From: Yamagishiella unicocca
Lineage: Eukaryota > Chlorophyta > Chlorophyceae > Chlamydomonadales > Volvocaceae
Direction of reading: 5' to 3'
DNA: 64,000 nt
NCBI GenBank assembly: GCA_003116995.1
Contig: BDSL01000028.1
Coordinates: 372,001-436,000, forward strand
Within the stretch, counting starts at the first letter, position 1, and the number at the start of each line of letters is the position of its first letter. Below the pieces are notes generated by a model that was not told where the DNA came from, did no database searches, and worked only from the letters and a program-made list of their open reading frames with translations. Positions 11,901-21,500 of this stretch are shown here, one piece after another. A program made the translations under genes and the position numbers.

Positions 11901-13498
11901 AGGGGTGCCGTAGCGCCCAGCCTGTCTTAGCAAGACAGCCGGGGAAGCGCCTAGAGCCGTACGCCGTGTACGGCCTCCCTGGTTACAAATGTACAACACG
12001 CCGCCTTTGCTTGTGCACCTCGCAACAACGGGTCGTGAGAGTGTTGTCGGGACCCGCCTCAGTGCCCCGCCAATTAGTTTTTTCGACCTACAAGGACCAG
12101 GCCCCGTTAGGGGCCGCTGGGATAGCGCTGCCCCCTAGTCCGCGGCGCCGGCCTCAAAACCTACACCGGCGCCGCGGCACTGCAGTTCGCCCGCACATAC
12201 CGTTCCGCCAACCCACCTGAGTTCTGAGACTCAACTCCCGTCCATCGCATTCTTGCGGGCACTGGCAGGGCGGAGCAGCACGCGCACCCCCCCCTCCGCT
12301 CCTCCCCCTCGCTGTGGCCACAACAACGGCCTTCCTCCCTCCCTCCCCATTGCTTGGCGCCGTCCTCTGCTGCCTTTCCTCCCTCCCTGTGTCGACCCAC
12401 GGGTCGCCTCCCTCCCACTGCCTTTCTCCCCGTGTCGACCCACGGGCCTCCTCCCTCCCTCCGCCACCCCGCAGCTCTACCTGAACTACAAGCTCAAGTC
12501 CGTGGCGCACCTGCCCTGGCGCCAGCTGACGTACAAGTTCCTCAACACCATCATCGACGACCTCTTTGCCTTTGTCATCAAGATGCCGCTGCTGCACAGG
12601 TGCGGGGCCCGCTGCCGTGCGGCGACTGACTCCCGGGGACGGGGGCCTCGCGAGGCGGTGCAGTGCCGCGTCAGCTCCTGCCGCTGCTCTCCAGTCACGC
12701 GCAAGGGCTGCCGGGTACCCCACGCCTCCATCCTAACCCCCGCCCCCCGTTATGGTGTATACCTCGCGTCCTCCCCTCCCTCATGCTGCTACTGCTGCTA
12801 CTACTACTGCGCCTGCTGTTACTCATGCTGCTGCTGCTACTGTTGCCGCTACCGCCCCCAGGCTGTCCGTGTTCCGCGACGACCTGGTGTTCCTGGTCTA
12901 CCTGTACCAGCGCTGGGTGTACCGGGTGGACAAGACCCGCGCCAACGAGTTCGGGTGGGTAGCGCACCCGGGGGGGGGGCGCTGTGAGGGTGGAGAGGAA
13001 GCCCGTAAACCCGACCCGTAGGTAGGCAGTGTGAGGGACGGCAATGCGAGAGCCGGCGGGTGCGGACCAATGGCGGACCAATGGCGGACCAAAAGGGCAA
13101 AACATAATGAGGGACCTGCCGCATGCCCGCATCCCACCGCACTGCCTATAACCGTTGCTGTCGCGGTTCCTCTCCTCCTCCCCATCTGCCTCCGTCGCGC
13201 GGCACAACCTCTCACTACCGCCCCGTGTTTGACCTACTTGCCTGCTTTCAGGTGGTCCGAGGAGCAGGCGGCTCCAGCGGCGGGGGCGATCACCGAGGGA
13301 GAGCAGCCGGCGGCGGACGGCGCGGACGCGGCGGCTGGTGCCAGCGAGGAGGCGGAGGTCGAGGACAAGGGGGCGCGCAAGCGCAAGGGCGGGAAGAAGG
13401 AGGCGAAGGTCGAGGAGGCGGCGACGGCGAATGCCGGCAAGAAGGACGCCAAGGGGGAGGAGGCCGCGGAGGGCAGCGGCAGCAAGAAGGGGCGCTAA
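5901..13498 (+). CDS. CLPTM1: CLPTM1-family transmembrane protein
   Basis: Multi-pass membrane protein of the cleft lip and palate transmembrane 1 family; animal members act in the ER (receptor trafficking; the CLPTM1L paralogue scrambles a GPI precursor). Fourteen exons: 5901-6219, 6927-7030, 7276-7390, 7890-7969, 8773-8864, 9213-9321, 9699-9779, 10161-10262, 10660-10797, 10968-11122, 11561-11759, 12475-12599, 12862-12954, 13252-13498. All are GT-AG and phase-consistent, totalling 652 residues (human 669). Diagnostic blocks: the N-terminal hydrophobic segment with GVMWYFMNAM; YQPILYFNDFW; TFVVSMLHTVFDLLAFKNDI followed by FWKNNKSMEGLS; YPLVIGYSIYSLMY; GFILMCPQLYLNYKLKSVAH; and VFRDDLVFLVYLYQRWVYRV. 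The tail is a Lys/Glu/Ala-rich charged stretch ending SGSKKGR. Introns carry minisatellites and dispersed repeats (listed separately). Algal function is unknown. Confidence 0.95.
6254..6440 (+). repeat. Minisatellite, 23-nt unit, CLPTM1 intron 1
   Basis: About eight tandem copies of a 23-base unit (GTGAGGCAGGTTTAGGGGAG followed by GGG), slightly degenerate, just after the exon 1 donor. It is strongly G-rich on the coding strand. Confidence 0.9.
8046..8118 (+). repeat. Two-copy tandem repeat, CLPTM1 intron 4
   Basis: Two adjacent copies of a G-rich unit of about 38 bases containing GGGGTTGGGGTAAGTCGGG, in intron 4. Confidence 0.7.
8281..8331 (-). repeat. Dispersed intronic repeat, family 1, copy a
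   Basis: The plus strand reads the complement of GTTCTAAACGGTTTTTTCGG and flanking bases, shared with 9519-9582, 10601-10640 and 25240-25311. It sits in CLPTM1 intron 4, inverted relative to the copy in intron 6. Confidence 0.7.
8478..8503 (+). repeat. Dispersed intronic repeat, family 2, copy a
   Basis: GCGGATTCTCTTAT with flanking GGATTC, in CLPTM1 intron 4. Related copies lie in two KLHDC4 introns (34137-34167 and 38506-38530), always in transcript orientation. Confidence 0.65.
9080..9175 (+). repeat. Two-copy C-rich tandem repeat, CLPTM1 intron 5
   Basis: A C-rich unit of about 40 bases (CCCTGCACCCGCCCCGCGCC and following) is present twice, forming the pyrimidine-rich stretch before the exon 6 acceptor. 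Confidence 0.7.
9519..9582 (+). repeat. Dispersed intronic repeat, family 1, copy b
   Basis: Shares CTCCAGCATGCATCT, AAAACGTCTGTTC and CGCATCCACGGGTCTTC with the kinase-intron copy at 25240-25311. It lies in CLPTM1 intron 6. Confidence 0.75.
10060..10142 (+). repeat. Three-copy 30-nt tandem repeat, CLPTM1 intron 7
   Basis: Three near-identical 30-base units of the form CTGCTGCCAACGGTTTCCTC plus GGCCCCCTCC, immediately upstream of the exon 8 acceptor. Confidence 0.8.
10601..10640 (+). repeat. Dispersed intronic repeat, family 1, copy c (partial)
   Basis: CATTTTTTCTCGGCATCCAC followed by GGATCTTCCTC, about 20 bases upstream of the CLPTM1 exon 9 acceptor. It matches the 3' half of the other family 1 copies. 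Confidence 0.6.
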
Positions 13499-14421
13499 GC
13501 AGTGCCAGGCTGGTGGGACTGTCTTTGATTCTTGCTGAGCGGACGTCGGCCCTGGCGCTGGCTGCCATCCCATGGCTATCGGAAAGGGCCCAGTATGTTG
13601 GCGCCGGTCGCCTGCTGAACGGCGAGCATGCCATGCCGTTGTGTGTTTTAGTGTTTTGACGGTTATTGGAAGTTAGTTTCTGTTACCATCGTGCGCAAAC
13701 GCTGTTCGGTATGGCGTGACACGAGTGGCGCGGTCACGATTTGGATGCATTGGACGTTTCGCGGACATTGGGACACGAAGAGGGCCGGTAGCGCTTTCCT
13801 TCACTTTCGTACGTGACCCAGACACGACAGAGCTGCATTGGCGTGTGGTATAGTGGTGGCTGCACGGATTTGTACGGCATGCGTTTTCTGGCTAGGCACT
13901 TCAGGGAGGGGGAAATTCGTAGCGCAGGGAGGCCTGAGTGAGCGCCTATTGCAGGAGGTTGGGTATGAAGATACGAACACATGCGCGCGTGGGAGCTTGG
14001 ATCGCTGCATGGGTGGAGCGTCTTTGACGCCACCGGATTGCACCGGCCTTGCAAATCCTTCGGCCTTGCAAATACTTTCGTACCGCTCACGAGCGCCCCG
14101 CTTTGTTGGAGGGATTTGAGGGCACGATCAATAGATACGCCGTCAAGTGGTCCGGGCAACGGGCCACTCCCAAAGCCTTGTGCGTACAAGGTTAGGCTTG
14201 TACGATCCAGATGAACGAGTTGGTCTACAACCCGCTTTTCAACAAGAAATCTAAACAGTAGAAACAAAAACGAACCTAATGGTGCGCTCAATGTCGCGCT
14301 CGTACATGTACGGTGTTCCCGGGCCCTGCTCGAAGCTATTAGATTCATAGCTTCATAATCGGCAAGGCTCTCGACCCTTACTTTAGGAAGTATACAAATT
14401 TGTCGCGCGAACTACGAGACC
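13499..14421. other. Intergenic; unassigned minus-strand open frame 13734-14348
   Basis: This gap holds the CLPTM1 3' UTR and the OXLD1-like 5' flank. A 204-codon minus-strand frame (14348-13734) is open but unrecognised. On the same strand a candidate GTTCGT...TTTAG intron near 14278-14254 would join TPYMYERDIERTI to RFLVEKRVVDQLVHLDRTSL. That joined segment looks protein-like, with a faint resemblance to SPO11/TOP6A spacing, but the match is too weak to name. It could be one exon of a divergently transcribed gene or chance. Confidence 0.25.
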
Positions 14422-14957
14422 ATGCTCATGGCAATTAGGTTTTCCCGTTCTCGTTGCCGAGTCGGGTATTTCAGTCACTTACGCAAGCCTACTCTTCCTG
14501 CAAAACCTGAAGAACCCGGTCCTGAGGACTGTTGCCAGGTGTGTGTGGTGTCATCTTGTACACGCCTTCGTGTCCGTGCGCGAAGAAAGTCACGCCACAG
14601 TGATGCTTCATGCTACGCAGAATGGATGCAATACCTGTGTCTGGGAGATTTACACCGAGGAGTTAGCAAAATGGAAGGCAGAGATGTCCCGTCTGGTAGG
14701 CTTCTAGTTACCGAAGGCGGCTTGATCTTTGAGGATGCCGCTCTCACATTTATACTAATGTTACATTCTGTTATGGTCTTTAGGAAGCACTCCAACCTGC
14801 GGACGCTGGTGGGGGAAGGCCTACTGAATTCCCAGCACCCTCGGAGCCCGTCGGCATCTCGGCGTTCATGGAACTCGAGAGACGACTAGAGCAGCGCAAG
14901 CAGAAAGCGACTCTAGCTGATGATGGTATTCCCCAGAATGGATCCGGCGCCGGCTGA
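14422..14957 (+). CDS. OXLD1: OXLD1-like oxidoreductase-like domain protein
   Basis: Small protein with the 'oxidoreductase-like' Cys motif domain (PF09791 type). Family members are mitochondrial and of unclear biochemical role. Three exons, all phase 0 with GT-AG borders: 14422-14538, 14621-14695, 14784-14957; 121 residues. Splicing creates PEEPGPEDCCQNGCNTCVWE followed by IYTEELAKW. This is the family signature: PEPP, then CC-x3-C-x2-C-VW-x2-Y-x-EEL. The N-terminus (MLMAIRFSRSRCRVGYFSHLR) is rich in Arg and hydrophobic residues with no acids, fitting a mitochondrial transit peptide. The tail (GISAFMELERRLEQRKQK) is a predicted charged helix. None of the three exons is obvious alone; the match only appears when joined. 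An untranslated upstream exon cannot be excluded. Confidence 0.88.
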
Positions 14958-16023
14958 CCTGCCGGGATGGACGTAACCCCTGCAACGAAATAGACCCTCA
15001 ACAACCAGATGCCCATCGCTCGTTCACCATCAAGCATATCTAGAAGGTGAGCCCAACAAGCAAGATGCTGTCCTGTGCGCAATTAGCGTTCAGCACCACG
15101 TGACCACAGTGATTCTCTCCTGGGAGGCCGGAGCCCACACAGCTCACATTGGTTACATGACCAGCCGATTATGGTCACATGTTAGATGCTGCATACCTGA
15201 CATTCGTTGGCACCTGCAATTTCCACTCGCGGTACCCGCACTCGCCACCAGCACCACCAACGCCACTAACGCCGTGGCGATGGTGCGCTTGCCATTTTCG
15301 AAGCAATCAGTAGCGATCCACTCCCAGCAACTCTGGAGCCGTTGGCCCCTGGTGCTGGGGTATCACATGCGAGCTCCCCTTTCCCTCCACAACATACGTT
15401 TTGCCGCCTCCTTGAACCGTTGTGCACTTGCCCCCCTCCTTGTGTCCCTATCTGTCGCTACATACCCAAATGAAGGTGCAACGCAGCCCAGTCGCTCGCT
15501 CGCCCTCCCAGCCCGCTCGGCCCGCGCCAGCGTACCATCTCGTCCAACCACGACGCCTATCCCACACCGACCTTTGTCATCTGCACCCGAGCGCGGCATG
15601 AAGGACACCTGCCGTACATACACATGCCGTACATACATTCGCCGCGCGGATCGCGGGCCCAATCGCTGGGCCTCAGCTGCCGGGCCCAGCTCAAGAAGCC
15701 CAGTCCGGTGCCTGTTTACCTAGCTTGGCGCACAGGTCCACAGCAAGGATCAGTAGCGTCCCATTCCCTAAGAGGGTGTTGCTCGCGGGCCCGCACAGCA
15801 GCAGCTGCCACCTACGCCGCCGGACATCTCTGTGTCGTCGCCCGCGCACTTGCCGTGGTTCGATGCCGTTCGGGCCTTATCGTTATTACGCAGCGCGACA
15901 GCTGATGGCCGCATTTGGTGTTGGATTGGAGGGATGGGAGCTCCAGGCAGGTTGAGTGCGAGCACGCGCGCCAGCTAGTACGAGTAGGACAGAGGTCGTG
16001 CGCTTGCTGGTGCAAGTAGGACA
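14958..16023. other. Intergenic, no gene recognised
   Basis: Open frames here (for example 15100-15723 plus and 15363-15662 minus) show no domain. A 33-base unit containing GTCGTGCGCTTGCTGGTGCA is duplicated in tandem at 15986-16051, at the upstream end of the retrotransposon remnant. Confidence 0.5.
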
Positions 16024-16734
16024 GTGGTCGTGCGCTTGCTGGTGCAAGTAGGGCAGTTTGTTCCTATTGCCTCATGTGGCTGTGGGGTGCAGGAAAGGTG
16101 TGTGGTACACCGGGTTGGGTCGGGTCGTGGACTGCCGCCCACCCAGCCACTAGGTGTTGATCTTTGGAGCGGCTTGCCCAGTGGCCTTAGTGAGCGAGAG
16201 AAAGCTTCGTGGCTGGTGTCTAAACCGCTGCCAGCGAGCATACTTATTGGGGCTCTGCGTGAGAAGCTGATGGAAGGTTGGAGTCATGGTAGGCTAGATG
16301 CAACGCCGTGCTCCTTCCCCTCAGACGGGAAGCAGCCTGGCATCCATATGTCGAAGTACAAGCATTGGATGGGACTACCCTTTGAGCGTAGTGCGCCCAT
16401 CACATGGCTGCCGCACGTGTCGGCCTGCATGCCTTTTGAGCGGCACCGACGTCTTATGCGCTTCCGTATGTGCTGTTGGCCCATAGCGGCCAACAGGGCT
16501 CAGGGGTTGCCTAGGGAACAGAGGTTGTGTCGGATTTGCTCCAGTGGCGCTATTGAAGATGAGCAGCATGTACTGTGTGTTTGCCCTGCGTATGCCAACC
16601 TAAGAGTGGACATGCAATTACCCGTCGGGGATATGAGATCTATCATGCACACTTTCGACCAGGTTAAGTTGGCCAGTCTATTGGACCAGATCTGGGCTAC
16701 GCGTAATAATGTCGAACCCTTTGGGCGATAGTTA
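16024..16734 (+). mobile_element. 3' remnant of a non-LTR retrotransposon polyprotein
   Basis: The open frame of about 235 codons ends with the C-terminal zinc-knuckle region typical of LINE-type reverse transcriptase proteins. Seen: LMRFRMCCWPIAANRAQGLP, then RLCRICSSGAIEDEQHVLCV and CPAYANLR. This is the pattern FR-x-G, R-x-C-x2-C-(7-9)-E-D-E-x-H-x3-x-CP-x-Y-x2-LR, known from plant and algal LINEs downstream of the reverse transcriptase domain. No endonuclease or reverse transcriptase core is visible upstream, so the copy is 5'-truncated, as is usual for these elements. The true upstream limit is unclear; the coding resemblance begins around 16170. Confidence 0.7.
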
Positions 16735-18501
16735 TTTTCTTGTCTAAGGAACCTGAGTGTACAAACGCCTGTTTTACGTTCGGCGAGGCGAGGAGCCGCA
16801 CAGCTCGTTTAGTCTGTTACCACCTGGGCTACACCCCCAGTCACGTGTAACACATCATCATCACCCAGCCAACCAAGTCGTGCCAAGGTCATCTTTAAAC
16901 CTGCCACTTAACTTCGTTTGTTGGATTGCCACCGCTACCGTATTACGGCCGTTATGCCATCAGCAAAGATCATGTCGCCGTCTTTATCCTGCGGCGGCAG
17001 ATAGAATGAGCGACCTCGGCCGAGCGAGCAATGCCCAGAGGGCCTTCCAAATGTTTTTATCCGGGCCGGAACAGATTAGCTACACATGGAGGGGACGTGC
17101 GCACCAACCACATGACACCACCTCCCCCCGGCCGCTACGATTTAGCTCATGACGCCCCTCACAGATGCCAGTGGCAGCGCGACAGCGGCAAAAGCAGCCA
17201 CAAGGCCGTCCTCACGAGCCGCTCAGCGGCGCACACAGGTTCTAAGACCATCGGACAACTATCCTCGTACCTCCTATCCACCCTCGTACTTCCTATCACG
17301 CTTTCATACAAAAAAAATGCTTAGATGCGCCTACACGCCCCGGCCTGCACCCCATCCACAACCAAGCCCCTCTCCCTCCCTCCACGCTTCGAAGCACCCA
17401 TTTCCCCAAATCGTACACGCATGGGGCACACACATGGATGCGACCCAACTCCCAAGCAAGAAGTAAGCGCAAGCATTTTCACACGCGCAAGCCAGCTCAC
17501 GAATCTCCCAGTCAACGAAACACCCGATGCGGGGATGATACAACGCCGCCAGCTGCCCGCTGCCGCAAGGGCTTAGATGGCAGGCACCAGCGGCAGCCTG
17601 GACGACTGCCCGGCTCCGGTATGTGCCTTTCTACGCGATAGTGAGGGCGGCTGAATAGCCTTCCCCCGCCTCCCTGGAGTCCTCGCCCTCCGGAGTTGAG
17701 GGCAAGTCCGCCTGCTGCCGCCTGGGATACTTGGGTGTCCACGGCCCTTGGTCATATCAAACTACCCAAACCAGCTAGACGCCGGAGGGGCAGGTAGCTA
17801 ATAGCTAATATGCTATGGACTGGGGGACGACCGCGCCACATTTCGCTGCGATTACGTATAACGATTGTTACGGTACGACATCAAGAAGCGCAGAATACAC
17901 GCCGTCATTGTCGTAGTGGCCACCCTGACACATCGGTGCTCTCAACGCTGCGACCGCGGCCGGCCCCCCTTCCGGCCCTGCACCCAGTGCCTTGTGACCG
18001 CGTCTTCTTGCCACCCCCTCCCGAATCCCGCACACGCACCGGACACACCGCGGTCTATACACCACGGGTGTGTGGGACCGGTGTGTGGGGGTGTTAGCAG
18101 CATTAAGACCGGTTACACGACATAGGTATAATAGCTGGCGCATCGTCTTCGGACACATAGCTGTGGGCGCATGCTGGAGCACGGCGGGAGGGGGACGGGG
18201 AGGGGAGGAGGCAGCAGCGACCAATTGCGCAAACGTGAAGGGCATCGTGTGCGATCACTGCCAATACGGAGCAACATCGCGGCTCGTGGTCTACCTGCTA
18301 CATAGTACACCACCAGCACCACCATCGCCTCCATCACCACCTCCACCAGCAGCCTGCTGATAATGTAACCGCCGCCGCAACCACCAACTACCGTATGTAC
18401 GTACGTAACCAAGCACCCCGCCCGGGGCCTGAGCGGCGCCGAAACCAGCACGTGCCGCCCAATCCACACCGCCTCGTGTACGTCAGTGACCAAGCGACAG
18501 C
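16735..18501. other. Intergenic, no gene recognised
   Basis: The left part may be the retrotransposon 3' UTR. Open frames at 17149-17466 and 17868-18245 lack domains. A minus-strand TGTAA near 18113 is the nearest candidate polyadenylation signal for the kinase gene, about 390 bases past its stop. Confidence 0.45.
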
Positions 18502-21500
18502 TCACGTGCCCTCATCCCCTTGGCCTCCTCGTCCCGTCTCTCCCCTGACGCCAGCGTCACCTTCACCATCGCCAGCGCCGCCGCCGATGCCCGGCTGTCG
18601 TACCAGCGACGGCGTGTCGCGTACGGCGAACGCGCCGCCGCCAGCGGCCGCCCCCGCGGCCTCCACGCCGAAGGCGCTCGTACCTGCCAGCTCAGCAAAC
18701 AGAGCCGAGTCGCATGTGCTCGACTCCAGGGAGGGCAGCGCCACCCAGCCGTCGGCCCGCGTGTTGTGTACGGCAGCGGCGGCGGTTGAGGCAGGGCTGG
18801 CGGCGGTTGAGAAGGAGGTGTCCCGACTGCCGCCGACAGCCGCCGCCGCGGCGGCGTGCGCCTGGCGCATGCGATTCAGGTCGGTGAGGATGGCCTGGAA
18901 GGTGGGCCTGGTCGGGTGGTCGGGGTGGGTCGGGGAGGGGAGGGTCGGAACCCTCCGGTGAAACCGGCAAAGGACGGATGGACACGAGGCGCTTACTACC
19001 TTTGAGGAAGGTTTGAGAGAGTGGGACAGGATTAGCGCCGCCGCACATGTCTAAAACGCACTCCTCGCGCACGGCCGTGCTCCAGCCCATCCGCCCATCC
19101 ATCCACCCGTCAGTACCGGTACATCCTTACACACCTCTTGGTGGGGTCCGCCTGCCAGCACGCCTCCGCCAGTAGCCGGTAGTCGCGTGGAGTGTACGGC
19201 GGCAGCGAGGGTCGCAGGCCGCACACGGCCACCTGGTGCGGCAGTAGCGCGCGGGGCAGCCCGCGGTGCGCCCGCTCCCCGGTCAGCAGCTCGAAGAGCA
19301 TCACACCGAAGGCATACACGTCCACACGCTTGGAAACGTGGCCGTGGAGCATGAGCTCTGGGGGAGGAGGGGCGGGGTTGGAGGGGAGGGGAGGAGGGGA
19401 CTGGTGGTGGTGGTGGCGGTGGTGGTGGCGGTGGTGGTGGAGAGATGGAGTTCGGGTGTGAAGGAATGGGGTGTGCCTGGCAGCGGCTAGCCCTCAGCCC
19501 TCTTCATCACCAACACATCAACAAACCCTGCCTCCCTCCTGCTGGCGCGCTGGTTGCGCTCCCGGTGCCCTCCCTGCAGCCTCACCTGGAGCCATGTGGG
19601 TCAGGGAGCCCTGCGTGTGGAGGGCAGGTGGAGGAGGGCAGGTGGAGGAGGGGAGTGACGCACGATGGGGCGAAAGGGTTCTTGGAAATACATTTGTGCG
19701 GTGGTGGTAGGAAAGGGACGCTGTACGAATGCTTGGTGCGTACGAGGGCGGGATTCGGGTCCGCCCGTCGGTTGGTGGGGCCCTTGGGCTTAGTGTAGGG
19801 CAGGTGGCGGCGCAAGGGAGTACCGCCCACCGACCCACCCATGCCGTGACCCACCGACCACTCTGTGCAGCGACCCACCGACCCACCTGTGCAGTGACCC
19901 ACCGACCCACCTGTGCAGCGACCCACCGACCCACCTGTGCAGTGAGCGCGGAAATGTGCGTCCGCTCCACATCGCCCTCGAACCCCATCACCGTACTCAA
20001 ACCGAAATCCGCCACCTGCCACCAGCCACCAGCAGCGAGCAGGGTAGGTTCAGGGACGGAAACAAAGCTCAAGCCTGACCGGCTGGGCCTGCCGCCAGTT
20101 CGGGGCGGTGTTTTTGCCAGTGTCAAAAACGGGTCCCCTTCCCGGCCCGGCGGCACCGCGTGTTTCGGGGTAGGGGCGCACCTTTGCGATCAGCCCCGTG
20201 GACGAGAAGGGGCTTTGCAGGAAGGCGGGTGCGGAGGTCGAGGGCGGAGAGGAGAGGGGCGGAGGCGAGCCGGCGCTGCCGCTCCTGCTGCTGCCGCCTG
20301 GACCCTCGGCGGCGGGCTCCGACAGCACCACCCGCCGGCCGTCCGGCGCCGCCGTCTTGAGAAGCACCTGCTCCAAAGAGATCCCGGGGGACAGCCTGAG
20401 AGCTTAGACGTGGGCCTTATCCAACCGCGCACAAATATAACCGGGCATGTATTTTATTCGTATGTACGGCTTCGGCTTCAGCCAGGCTATGACGTCCACG
20501 CTGGAAAGCCGTGCTCAACATGGACGACACCGTTACGATACCGTTAGGACGTCAACCTATCCCGGGCCGGTCCGTTGCGCCCGCTGAGCGGGTGCCCTGA
20601 TGACCAGGTTGGGGCTGCGTTGATGCGTTGGCCCCGCCCTCGCACCGCTGCCGTACCGCCGCTCGTACAACCGTTCGCACCGCCGTACAACCTACATTGG
20701 AAACCTTGATGTCTCCGTGTACCACGCCGTGGCTGTGCAGGTGCAGCAGCGCCGACGCCACGTCGCACGCCACCTGGCGGTTGGGATTCGTTGGGAGTTG
20801 CGCAGTTTTCAGTTGGGCGATCACGTACGGGCGCATCAGGAAGATGTCCCGCTGCGCTCTCGGGGCCATACTCGCCCCTCCCTAGCCATCGTTGCCCCTT
20901 CCTCCCCGCTGCCGCGAACACTGTGATACGCACACCGACACGCTCACTCGCGCTTCCCGTCACTCGGACCCTCCCCACCCCCACCTTTCTCCCCCCGCCC
21001 CCTCCCCTCACTTCGTCCCCCGTCACCAGCTGCATACGGGCATATATACACCCCCACCCCCACCTCGCACCTGAAGCATGAGACCGTAGTTGTACGCGGC
21101 CTGGTTAACACTGCGCGTCCGCCGGAGGGAAGCGTCGTACCCCTCCTGGCTGCGCCGGGAGGCCCCGTCGGCGGCGGCGCCGCCGCCGCCGTACGGCACG
21201 CCACGCGCCGCCGCCGGCGGCTCCACGGGGCATGTAAGGGTTGAGAACTCCGCCGCTGGCTTCAGCGGGTCGGACGGCGCGGCGGCGGCGCCCCGGCGGT
21301 GGAAGACACCCGCGTCGAGGGCTTGGCGCAACGAGCCGCGGTCACTGCGACGCGCGCGGGCAGCACGGAGTCAGTATTATTGTATGGCACGGCACGGTCA
21401 GTCAGGGCCTAGGAGCGAGCTCGGGATGGCCAGGTAACCATCACAAGCAGCAACCGCCAACCGTCAACTGCCAGCCAACCGAGTGGAAGAGACGCACCAG

